The translations under genes and the position numbers were made by a program. From the NCBI GenBank assembly GCA_002694345.1, contig NZLV01000059.1, forward strand, positions 1 through 11,258: 11,258 nt of DNA. Direction: 5' to 3'. Under the pieces are notes generated by a model. That model was not told the DNA's origin. It did no database searches and saw only the letters and a program-made list of their open reading frames with translations. Positions 5,925-11,258 of this stretch are shown one piece after another (positions within the stretch are counted from its first letter, which is position 1; each line of letters begins with the position of its first letter). This stretch comes from Maricaulis sp. (lineage in GTDB: Bacteria > Pseudomonadota > Alphaproteobacteria > Caulobacterales > Maricaulaceae).

Positions 5925-7193
5925 ATGCGACTGCCCAAGATCATCACCACGCTGCGGACCTATGATCTGAAGCAATTCCTGGCCGATCTCTCGGCCGGTG
6001 TGACAGTGGCGCTTGTCGCCCTGCCGCTGAGCCTGGCGATTGCCATTGCTTCAGGGGCAGAGCCGGCGCAGGGGATTGTCACGGCCATTATTGGCGGTTT
6101 CCTGATCTCGGCCCTTGGGGGAAGTCGCGTCCAGATTGGCGGTCCGACGGGCGCCTTCATCGTCGTCGTTTTCGGCGTGATCTCCCAGCATGGATATGAC
6201 GGGCTGGTGCTGGCCACGCTGATGGCCGGTGTCATGCTGGTGGTGGCGGGGCAGCTGCGCGCGGGCCGGCTGATCGCCTTTGTGCCGGAAGCCGTGGTGA
6301 ACGGCTTCACCATCGGGATCGCCCTGATCATCGCGCTCAGCCAGCTCAAGGACGCGTTCGGCCTGACCTTCGACCACACGCCGGAAGGGGCGCTGGAAAC
6401 CGTCAGCCTGCTTGCCGCCGCCCGTGACAGCGTCAATTGGAGTGCCCTCGCCATCGCCGGTCTCGCGGCCGTGCTGATCCTGGGCTTCAGGCGTCTGGCC
6501 CCGAAATTCCCCGGCCTGATCCTCGCGCTCGTCCTGGCGTCGGGCCTGGTGGCGGCATTGGGGCTGGGTGTGGATACGATCGCGTCGCGTTTCGGGGCGT
6601 TGCCCGCCGGTCTGCCCGCTCCGCACTGGCCCGAGATATCCGGAGCCCGATTGCTGGAACTCCTGCCCTCGGCCATCGTGATCGCCTTTCTCGCCGGTGT
6701 GGAATCACTGCTCTCCGCCATGGTGGCCGACCGCATGATCCAGGGGCACCATCGCCCCAATGCCGAGCTCACCGCCCAGGGTGTGGCCAATATCGGCTCC
6801 GCCCTGTTCGGCGGTCTGCCGGCCACGGGGGCCATTGCGCGGACGGCGACGAATATCCGGGCAGGTGGCCAGACGCCTGTGGCCGGCCTGGTCCACGCGC
6901 TGGTCATTCTGATGGTCATGCTGATCGCCGCGCCCCTGGCCGGTTATCTCGCCATGCCGGCCCTGGCGGCCCTGCTGCTGGTGACCGCCTGGAATATGAG
7001 CGAACCGCATCGCTGGGGCGAATACTGGCGGGCCGGCTGGGCGGACAAGGGCCTCCTCCTGGTCACCCTGGTCCTGACCGTTCTGGTGGACCTGACCGTG
7101 GCGATTGCCGTAGGGGTAGCACTGGGATTGGCGCTGCGCCTGATCCGGCGCCGGTCCTCGGGATCGGACTGGACACCGCCCGAGCGCGACTGA
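5925..7193 (+). CDS. SulP-family anion permease lacking a STAS domain
   Basis: This encodes 422 residues, almost entirely hydrophobic helices: an inner-membrane transporter of the SulP (SLC26-like) family that carries sulfate, bicarbonate or related anions. Family landmarks are the first helix with A-L-V-A-L-P-L-S-L-A-I-A (about 29-40), G-G-P-T-G-A-F (72-78), E260 in AGVESLLSAMVADR, and G-L-P-A-T-G-A-I-A-R-T-A-T-N (297-310). Typical members are about 500-570 residues with a cytoplasmic C-terminal STAS domain. Here the protein ends about 15 residues after the last helix, so STAS is absent; no STAS-like frame follows in the next 90 bp. Substrate cannot be assigned. It starts 59 bp after the amidohydrolase gene. 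No strong ribosome binding site is seen. Confidence 0.9.
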   Translation: MRLPKIITTLRTYDLKQFLADLSAGVTVALVALPLSLAIAIASGAEPAQGIVTAIIGGFLISALGGSRVQIGGPTGAFIVVVFGVISQHGYDGLVLATLMAGVMLVVAGQLRAGRLIAFVPEAVVNGFTIGIALIIALSQLKDAFGLTFDHTPEGALETVSLLAAARDSVNWSALAIAGLAAVLILGFRRLAPKFPGLILALVLASGLVAALGLGVDTIASRFGALPAGLPAPHWPEISGARLLELLPSAIVIAFLAGVESLLSAMVADRMIQGHHRPNAELTAQGVANIGSALFGGLPATGAIARTATNIRAGGQTPVAGLVHALVILMVMLIAAPLAGYLAMPALAALLLVTAWNMSEPHRWGEYWRAGWADKGLLLVTLVLTVLVDLTVAIAVGVALGLALRLIRRRSSGSDWTPPERD

Positions 7194-7282
7194 CGCGGCG
7201 GGGCCTTGGCGTTGGCACGATCTCGTCGCACAGTCCGTTGGCGGGCGCCGGGCCGCGCGGCATTCTGGAAGGACCAACCCCG

Positions 7283-7675
7283 ATGACCACGACCATCATG
7301 ACCGCGATCGCCCCGGGTGAGCTGATCGACAAGATCACCATCCTGCGCATCAAGTCCGAACGGATCAGCGACGAGGCCAAGCTGAAGAATGTCCGCACCG
7401 AGCTGGACATCCTGACGGCAACGCAGAAAGAGCATGTCCCGGCCAGTGACGAGATGATGCGTCTGGAGGAGGCCCTGAAGACGGTCAATGAAGCGCTCTG
7501 GGAGATCGAGGATGATATCCGCGATTGTGAGCGCCGGGGCGATTTCGGCGAGGAATTCGTCCGTCTCGCCCGCGCTGTCTATGTCACCAATGACAAGCGC
7601 GCGGCCTTGAAAAAGGAGATCAATCTCCTGCTTGGTTCCAGCATCGTGGAAGAAAAGTCCTACGCCAAGTATTGA
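7283..7675 (+). CDS. DUF6165 family protein
   Basis: This encodes 130 residues, soluble and highly charged. It opens with the conserved block A-P-G-E-L-I-D-K-I-T-I-L-R-I-K-S-E-R-I (about residues 9-27), recognisable as the uncharacterised DUF6165 family. The rest is predicted almost all helical, with heptad-like spacing of Leu/Ile/Val consistent with a helical bundle or coiled coil. No catalytic motif or membrane segment is seen. ATG 7283 is preceded by GGAAGGA about 10 nt upstream. It lies 89 bp after the SulP gene and 60 bp before the HAD-like gene, all in the same direction. Members of this family are, to my recollection, often found near surface-polysaccharide glycosyltransferases, and a GT9 gene is 3 kb upstream. 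A link to envelope glycans is only an inference. Confidence 0.75.
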   Translation: MTTTIMTAIAPGELIDKITILRIKSERISDEAKLKNVRTELDILTATQKEHVPASDEMMRLEEALKTVNEALWEIEDDIRDCERRGDFGEEFVRLARAVYVTNDKRAALKKEINLLLGSSIVEEKSYAKY

Positions 7676-7735
7676 TCCGCCGGGCGAGGCCGCGTATCCG
7701 GCCCCCAACATGTCCCGCAGAGCAAGGATTTCAGT

Positions 7736-8497
7736 GTGGAACGGAAGAGCTTCTATTTCTTCGATATCGACGAGAACATCCTGCACCTGCCGACGCGGAT
7801 TCACCTGCTCAACACGGTGACCGGCGAAGAGCGGGCCATGCGCCAGCACGAGTATGAGGACATCAAGGCCTATCTCGGCGTGCCGGGCATCTGGGAAGAC
7901 TGGGCTGATCCGCCCTCCCGCGCCTATCGCGAATTTGCCGATGGCAAGGACCGCAATGGCGAGGAATACCTGCTGCGCGATGTCCGCCGCGCCCTCGACA
8001 GTGCCCACTGGAAGGGCCCGTCCTGGGAGATCTTCAAATACGCCGTGCTCAAGCGCCGGCCGGTCGCGGTCATCACCGCGCGCCAGCATTCGCGCGAGAC
8101 CATCATGGAAGGCCTGCGCATCCTGGTGGACGCCGGGCATCTGCCGGAAGAGCCGAACTATCTGGCCATCTATCCCTGCTCCAATCCGGAGATCCGGGAC
8201 GAGCTGGGTCCGCACCTGACCACGGCCGGTCTCAAGCGCCGCGCCATCCGCCAGTGCGTGGAGAAGGGGCTGGAAGAATATGGACGCGCCGGTCCGCACT
8301 CCTTCGGCATGTCGGATGATGATCTCAAGAATGTCGACCTGATCACGTCGGCCATGCTGGAGTGCAAGCTGGACTATCCGGACAAGCGCTTCTTCGTCAT
8401 CTCCACCAATCGGCGTCGCCATGTGAAGATGGAAATCCTGCCGCCGCACAAGGATGAGGAAAAACTCCGCGCGGCCGAGGATGCCTATTACGGCTAG
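7736..8497 (+). CDS. HAD-superfamily-like hydrolase of unknown substrate
   Basis: This encodes 253 residues, cytoplasmic, with no signal peptide. HAD-type motifs appear in order: motif I F-F-D-I-D-E-N-I (D10 and D12), motif II V-I-T-A-R (T114), a lysine in a helix that could serve as motif III (K168 in LKRRAIRQ), and an acidic motif IV S-D-D-D-L-K-N-V-D (D194-D196). The catalytic pair DxD and the DD are therefore retained, so phosphatase or phosphotransferase activity is plausible, though substrate is unknown. A large insert (about 25-105) between motifs I and II looks like a cap domain. The start is GTG 7736, strongly supported by AAGGA 7 nt upstream; there is no ATG in a usable position. 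It follows the DUF6165 gene by 60 bp. Its stop lies 12 bp from the stop of the opposing gene. Confidence 0.7.
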   Translation: MERKSFYFFDIDENILHLPTRIHLLNTVTGEERAMRQHEYEDIKAYLGVPGIWEDWADPPSRAYREFADGKDRNGEEYLLRDVRRALDSAHWKGPSWEIFKYAVLKRRPVAVITARQHSRETIMEGLRILVDAGHLPEEPNYLAIYPCSNPEIRDELGPHLTTAGLKRRAIRQCVEKGLEEYGRAGPHSFGMSDDDLKNVDLITSAMLECKLDYPDKRFFVISTNRRRHVKMEILPPHKDEEKLRAAEDAYYG

Positions 8498-8509
8498 GGC
8501 TGTGGCGGC

Positions 8510-8950
8510 CTAGTCGAAATAGGCCGAGCGCATCATTTCCGACAGGTCCCGGCCGCGATGGGCCAGGGCGCGGCGTTCGGCGTCGGCCTCGACGCCGCAG
8601 CGGGCGCGATAGCGTTGCTGGGCCCGATAGCCTTCATTGAAACTGTCGATCAGCCGGTCGCGGAAACGGCCATTGTCCGCGGCTTCCATGGCGAGCAATT
8701 CCACCATGCGGTCGCGCCAGGTCTGGATGTCCGGACCTTCACAGGCATAGGCCAGATAGTGCAGCTCACCCAGCGTGTAGGCCAGATAGGGCAGGGTGCG
8801 CTCGCGATCGACCAGATCGTCGACCGGGGCTTCGGTCAGGATGGACGGATCGCGCTGGGGCTGGGCCCCCGGCTTCTGGGCCAGACCCGGACCGGCGAAT
8901 GCAAAGACAAAAAGGCCGACAAGAAACACGGTGCGCATGGCGCGCATCAT
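8510..8950 (-). CDS. TIGR02301-like secreted hypothetical protein
   Basis: This encodes 146 residues from ATG 8950. It has a cleavable signal peptide (Met/Arg-rich start, hydrophobic core FLVGLFVFAFAG, likely cut after A-x-A/Q near residue 25) and is then mostly helical: Y-L-A-Y-T-L-G-E-L-H-Y-L, W-R-D-R-M-V-E-L-L, F-N-E-G-Y-R and Y-R-A-R-C. These match the alphaproteobacterial conserved family TIGR02301, whose function is unknown. Two cysteines (in YACEG and ARCG) may form a disulfide in the periplasm. Start choice: the ATG at 8950 overlaps the Nudix stop (TGA 8949-8947), giving translational coupling; an ATG at 8938 is possible, and a longer frame reaching 9025 would lie inside the Nudix gene. 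It is the last gene of the bdhA-Nudix unit. Confidence 0.8.
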   Translation of the reverse strand: MMRAMRTVFLVGLFVFAFAGPGLAQKPGAQPQRDPSILTEAPVDDLVDRERTLPYLAYTLGELHYLAYACEGPDIQTWRDRMVELLAMEAADNGRFRDRLIDSFNEGYRAQQRYRARCGVEADAERRALAHRGRDLSEMMRSAYFD

Positions 8951-9399
8951 GCGCCGGAATGTGGCGCAGTAAAGGCCTGCACAATGTCGCGCGCCCGGCC
9001 GATCACATCGCGGGTCTTGTCCCACTCGGTCAGGGCGATGGCGTCGTCATAGGGGAAGAAGGCCGCTTCGGTGACATCATCATCGGCGACCGGCTCGCCG
9101 CCGGTCCAGATGGCGGCGAAATCGGTCAGCACGAAATGCCAGTCGCCCGGCTGTCCCGGCTCGCGCAGGCCGATACTGTCGATGACATCGATCAGGCCGA
9201 TAATGCGGGCCGAGGTGCCGGTCTCCTCGGCCAGCTCGCGCAGGGCGGCTTCGGCGGCAGTCTCGCCATACTCGATCTTGCCGCCGGGCAGGGACCATTG
9301 ACCGCGATAGGGCGGTTTGCCCCGCTTGATCAGCAGGACTTCATCCTCGCGGAAAACCACGATCCCGGCGCCGGGAATCGGACGGGGCAGCTCAGACAT
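8947..9399 (-). CDS. Nudix hydrolase
   Basis: This encodes 150 residues with a perfect Nudix box at residues 40-62 (G40, E46, R54-E55-L56, E58-E59-x-G61). It is preceded by the R-G-Q-W-S-L-P-G-G element usual in MutT/ADP-ribose pyrophosphatase-like members. The family hydrolyses nucleoside diphosphates linked to another group, using Mg2+ bound by the box glutamates. The substrate (ADP-ribose, oxidised nucleotide, other) cannot be told. ATG 9399 lies 24 bp after bdhA ends, and its stop overlaps the start of the TIGR02301 gene, so the three genes read as one operon. The upstream GGCGGC is a poor ribosome binding site, so translation may depend on coupling. Confidence 0.92.
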   Translation of the reverse strand: MSELPRPIPGAGIVVFREDEVLLIKRGKPPYRGQWSLPGGKIEYGETAAEAALRELAEETGTSARIIGLIDVIDSIGLREPGQPGDWHFVLTDFAAIWTGGEPVADDDVTEAAFFPYDDAIALTEWDKTRDVIGRARDIVQAFTAPHSGA

Positions 9400-9423
9400 G
9401 CCGCCGCCAATGCCTTGAAATCG

Positions 9424-10224
9424 TTATTTCGCCGTCCATCCGCCGTCCACCGTGATCTGCGTGCCATTCATATTGGCACCGGCGTCGGAGACAAGATAGA
9501 GCAGCGCGCCGGCGAGCTGTTCAAAGGTCACGAACTGCTTGGTCGGCTGGGCGGCGAGCATGACATCGCGCACCACTTCCTCCTCGGAAATCCCGCGCGC
9601 CTTCGCCGTATCGGCGATCTGGTTCTCCACCAGCGGGGTCTTCACATAGCCCGGGCAGATGGCATTGCAAGTGATGCCGGTCTCGGCGATCTCCAGGGCG
9701 AGCGTCTTGGTGAAACCGATCACGCCATGCTTGGCCGCGACATAGGCCGACTTGAAGGGCGAGGCGACCAGGCCGTGGACAGAAGCCAGGTTCACGATCC
9801 GGCCCTTGCCCTGTTTCTTCATCACCGGCACCGCCGCCTTGCAGGCATGGAAGACGGAGGAGAGATTGATGGCGATGATCGCATCCCATTTTTCGTTCGG
9901 GAATTCATCCACCGGGGCCACATTCTGGATGCCGGCATTGTTCATCAGGATGTCCAGCCGCCCGAATTCGAGCTCGGCATAGGCCACCATGTCGGCGATC
10001 TCGTCCGGCTTCATCATATTGGCCGGATGATAGCGGACCTCGACACCATGATCCGCCGCGATCTTCGCGCGCAGCGCTTCGATCTCGCCGGCATCGCCCA
10101 GCCCGTTGAGGACCACATGCGCGCCATTTTCTGCCAGCGCCTCGGCCATCGCCGCGCCAATCCCGCTCGTCGAGCCGGTGACAACCGCCACCTGTCCCGT
10201 CAGATCCGTACGAATTCCAGACAT
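9424..10224 (-). CDS. bdhA: D-3-hydroxybutyrate dehydrogenase
   Basis: This encodes 266 residues, a classical short-chain dehydrogenase (NAD+, EC 1.1.1.30) that interconverts 3-hydroxybutyrate and acetoacetate in use of poly-3-hydroxybutyrate and ketone bodies. Seen: T-G-S-T-S-G-I-G cofactor motif (16-23), N-N-A-G (95-98), N120, catalytic S148, Y161 and K165 (Y-V-A-A-K), and P-G-Y-V-K-T-P-L-V. The substrate-site residues known from Pseudomonas fragi HBDH (Q94, S142, H144, K152, Y155, Q196) all recur here at a constant +6 offset (Q100, S148, H150, K158, Y161, Q202), which separates it from generic SDRs. The A-Q-P-T-K-Q-F-V-T block is also typical. ATG 10224 has GAAGGG about 6 nt upstream. It is the first gene of the operon with the Nudix and TIGR02301 genes. 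Confidence 0.95.
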   Translation of the reverse strand: MSGIRTDLTGQVAVVTGSTSGIGAAMAEALAENGAHVVLNGLGDAGEIEALRAKIAADHGVEVRYHPANMMKPDEIADMVAYAELEFGRLDILMNNAGIQNVAPVDEFPNEKWDAIIAINLSSVFHACKAAVPVMKKQGKGRIVNLASVHGLVASPFKSAYVAAKHGVIGFTKTLALEIAETGITCNAICPGYVKTPLVENQIADTAKARGISEEEVVRDVMLAAQPTKQFVTFEQLAGALLYLVSDAGANMNGTQITVDGGWTAK

Positions 10225-10253
10225 GAATGACCCTTCAAGTTTGTGCTCGCGCC

Positions 10254-10282
10254 AAGAAAGGGGATTGGTGTGGCCGGGTCAA
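10254..10282 (-). promoter_or_regulatory. Candidate promoter of bdhA operon
   Basis: Read on the minus strand there is CTTGACC with the -35 hexamer TTGACC at 10277-10282 (5/6), a 17-nt spacer and TTTCTT at 10254-10259 (3/6, weak -10). It sits about 30 bp upstream of the bdhA start, and CTTGAC is the preferred -35 form in Alphaproteobacteria. Position and the -35 box are good; the -10 box is poor. Confidence 0.3.
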
Positions 10283-10304
10283 GCCAGCGTGCAGTCTCAT
10301 TCAC

Positions 10305-10337
10305 CGTCATCTCCCGGCTTGTCCGGGGGACCTGCGC
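10305..10337 (+). repeat. Palindromic repeat copy R1, overlapping the GIY-YIG gene end
   Basis: This copy reads CGTCATC, then a CCCGG/CCGGG hairpin (10313-10317 with 10323-10327, loop CTTGT), then CCGGGGGACCTGCGC (10323-10337). The 15-base tail recurs exactly, inverted, at 10804-10818, and its first 11 bases recur at 10737-10747. An additional inverted pair, ACCTGCG (10330-10336) with CGCAGGT (10347-10353), overlaps its right side. The general form resembles the dispersed CGTCATCCCGGG..CCCGGGGA palindromes known from alphaproteobacterial intergenic DNA. Confidence 0.7.
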
Positions 10338-10675
10338 TTCCATGATCGCAGGTCGATGTCGGGATTGGGTGGTACGGCCCACAACTCGTCCCACAGGTCC
10401 AACCAGTGCGGATTGTGCGCCTCGATCAGATTGATCTTCCACTGGCGCGGCCATTTCTTGATCCGCTTTTCCCGGCGGATGGCATCCACGATCAGGCCGT
10501 GCGGTTCCCACCAGATGAGGCTGGTGCATTTGTATTTGCACGTGAATTTGGACGCGGTTCCTTCCTTGTGCTCTTGGATGCGTTTGAGGAGGTGTGCGGT
10601 GACGCCGGTATAGATGGGACCGTCAAACCCGCTGCTCATCATGTAAACGGCAATGATGCCTTCTCGATCATTCAT
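10307..10675 (-). CDS. Single-domain GIY-YIG nuclease-like protein
   Basis: This encodes 122 residues from ATG 10675; an in-frame TTG at 10699 is the alternative. It is a small UPF0213/YhbQ-type GIY-YIG protein: V-Y-M (10-12) for GIY, I-Y-T-G-V-T (21-26) for YIG, the conserved R32 in LLKRIQEHKEG, and the metal-binding-type E69 in AIRREKRIKKW, followed by W-K-I-N-L-I. The catalytic set looks complete, so DNA-cleaving activity is possible, though biological roles of such stand-alone members are poorly known. The last ~9 residues (R114-R122) and the stop codon are encoded by repeat copy R1, and repeat copies R2/R3 lie just upstream. No Shine-Dalgarno is seen; the region before the ATG is AT-rich and palindromic. 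Confidence 0.85.
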   Translation of the reverse strand: MNDREGIIAVYMMSSGFDGPIYTGVTAHLLKRIQEHKEGTASKFTCKYKCTSLIWWEPHGLIVDAIRREKRIKKWPRQWKINLIEAHNPHWLDLWDELWAVPPNPDIDLRSWKRRSPGQAGR

Positions 10676-10692
10676 GCAATTTATAATTGCAT
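10674..10692. repeat. Inverted repeat over the GIY-YIG start codon
   Basis: ATGCAAT (10674-10680) and ATTGCAT (10686-10692) form a perfect 7-bp inverted repeat around TTATA. It is AT-rich in a GC-rich genome and overlaps the ATG at 10675. It could be an operator, a translation-blocking hairpin, or part of a promoter (TATAAA on the minus strand). The role is inferred from position only. Confidence 0.4.
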
Positions 10693-10705
10693 GTTGCAAA
10701 ACTCA

Positions 10706-10845
10706 CGTCATCCCACGGTCGCTGCGTAGCAGCGATCCGGGGGACCTCAGCCAACGGGGTTGGGGGGGGCGCCGACAGAGAAGCTTGGTTTGCCAACAGG
10801 CGAGCGCAGGTCCCCCGGATGCCCTGCGGGCACCGGGGGATGACG
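10706..10845. repeat. Compound palindromic element (repeat copies R2 and R3)
   Basis: This 140-bp element is bounded by perfect 9-bp inverted ends, CGTCATCCC (10706-10714) and GGGATGACG (10837-10845). It contains copy R2 (10706-10747, direct with R1), whose hairpin is TCGCTGC/GCAGCGA (10719-10725, 10729-10735). Next is a small hairpin CCAAC/GTTGG (10751-10755, 10759-10763). Copy R3 (10804-10845) is inverted and has a strong stem, TCCCCCGG (10811-10818) with CCGGGGGA (10833-10840) and an inner TGCCC/GGGCA. R2 and R3 face each other like the two halves of a BIME or a non-autonomous element. No ORF of note lies inside. It fills most of the 198-bp gap between yaaA and the GIY-YIG gene and may serve as a transcription barrier. 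Confidence 0.65.
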
Positions 10846-10873
10846 GCGCTTAAATGGCTGGAAGAACTGTACT

Positions 10874-11258
10874 CTAAGCCGCTTTCGCCGGCGCCGGTTG
10901 CGGGCGCGTGAACAAGAGGCTGTCGCCCTTGCTCCCGTCCGGCTCGAACCGGTAGCCGCCCGCGTCGAACTTCACCAGATCGGCCGGATCGGAAATACGG
11001 TTCTCGATCGCCCAGCGGGCCATCATGCCGCGGGCCTTCTTGGCGTAGACCATGAGAGCGCGCAGCTGGCCGTCTTTCTCTTCCTTGAAGACGGGCGTGA
11101 TGACACGCGCTTTCAGCGTCTTCTTGTCGACGGATTTGAAATACTCGTTGGAGGCCAGGTTGAGGACGACCGGCTCGGCCTCGCCCTCCATCAGCCCGTT
11201 GAGTTCCTGGGCGATCTTGGACCCCCAGAAATCATAGAGGTTCTCGCCGCGGCGCGTA
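10874..11258 (-). CDS. yaaA: Peroxide stress protein YaaA, 3' part (start outside window)
   Basis: The frame is open to the right edge of the window, so the N-terminal half is missing; about 127 C-terminal residues are visible, ending at TAG 10874-10876. They match the YaaA/DUF328 family closely: R-G-E-N-L-Y-D-F-W-G-S-K-I near the edge, L-A-S-N-E-Y-F-K-S-V, P-V-F-K-E-E-K-D-G, Y-A-K-K-A-R-G-M-M-A-R and F-D-A-G-G-Y-R-F. In E. coli, YaaA belongs to the OxyR regulon and limits damage from hydrogen peroxide by lowering free intracellular iron. No OxyR site can be judged because the promoter is outside. The C-terminal tail is Ala/Pro-rich. The palindromic element 30 bp downstream may end its transcript. 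Confidence 0.93.
   Translation of the reverse strand, partial: TRRGENLYDFWGSKIAQELNGLMEGEAEPVVLNLASNEYFKSVDKKTLKARVITPVFKEEKDGQLRALMVYAKKARGMMARWAIENRISDPADLVKFDAGGYRFEPDGSKGDSLLFTRPQPAPAKAA

Noticed and set aside
6437..7675. Frame running from inside sulP into the DUF6165 gene, suggesting a fusion or frameshift
   Set aside because: The upstream part is the wrong frame of sulP; sulP itself is intact to its stop, and DUF6165 has its own ATG and ribosome binding site at 7283.
6944..8449. 501-residue minus-strand open frame across the SulP, DUF6165 and HAD-like genes
   Set aside because: It crosses three plus-strand genes with good family matches or ribosome binding sites; its composition is that of a GC-rich shadow and no motif is seen.
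8899..10230. 443-residue plus-strand open frame opposite the bdhA/Nudix operon
   Set aside because: It is antisense to bdhA and the Nudix gene, both certain; the translated product has no recognisable domain.
10305..10845. Repeat copies R1-R3 considered as a CRISPR remnant
   Set aside because: Spacing is irregular, orientation is mixed and the copies have variable hairpin loops; no cas gene is near.

Overview
The window looks like a high-GC alphaproteobacterial chromosome, probably Hyphomonadaceae/Caulobacterales (Maricaulis-like). That placement rests on a TIGR02301-type gene, a DUF6165 gene, an alphaproteobacterial-style dihydroorotase with a Q-V-H metal motif, a poly-3-hydroxybutyrate-type bdhA, and palindromic intergenic repeats typical of that class. 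The genus is an inference; no rRNA or other marker gene is present.

Region 1 (1-2033) is accessory in character and visibly less GC-rich than the rest. It holds the 3' end of a large tetratricopeptide-repeat gene (+). Convergent to it is a two-gene unit on the minus strand: a predicted lipoprotein and a small two-helix membrane protein, with a recognisable sigma70-type promoter upstream. A compact palindromic element at about 1868-1996 marks the edge of this block.

Region 2 (2034-10224) is ordinary housekeeping and metabolic DNA. On the minus strand, ygfZ (Fe-S cluster maintenance) precedes tag (3-methyladenine DNA glycosylase I). Divergent from ygfZ, a plus-strand series runs: family 9 glycosyltransferase, a dihydroorotase-family amidohydrolase (4-bp ATGA overlap), a STAS-less SulP anion transporter, a DUF6165 protein and a HAD-like protein. 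This series meets a minus-strand operon tail to tail with only 12 bp between them. That operon is bdhA (3-hydroxybutyrate dehydrogenase), a Nudix hydrolase and a secreted TIGR02301 protein, with very short gaps or overlaps.

Region 3 (10225-11258) contains a small GIY-YIG nuclease gene lying between copies of a palindromic repeat (three copies, two direct and one inverted). One copy supplies the last codons and stop of the nuclease gene. The window ends inside yaaA (peroxide stress protein).

The best candidates for something undescribed are the GIY-YIG/repeat arrangement, the low-GC lipoprotein plus membrane-protein pair next to the TPR gene, the DUF6165/HAD-like pair, and the amidohydrolase with an altered metal-binding motif coupled to a glycosyltransferase. 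No CRISPR array, tRNA, rRNA, transposase or complete prophage gene was seen.
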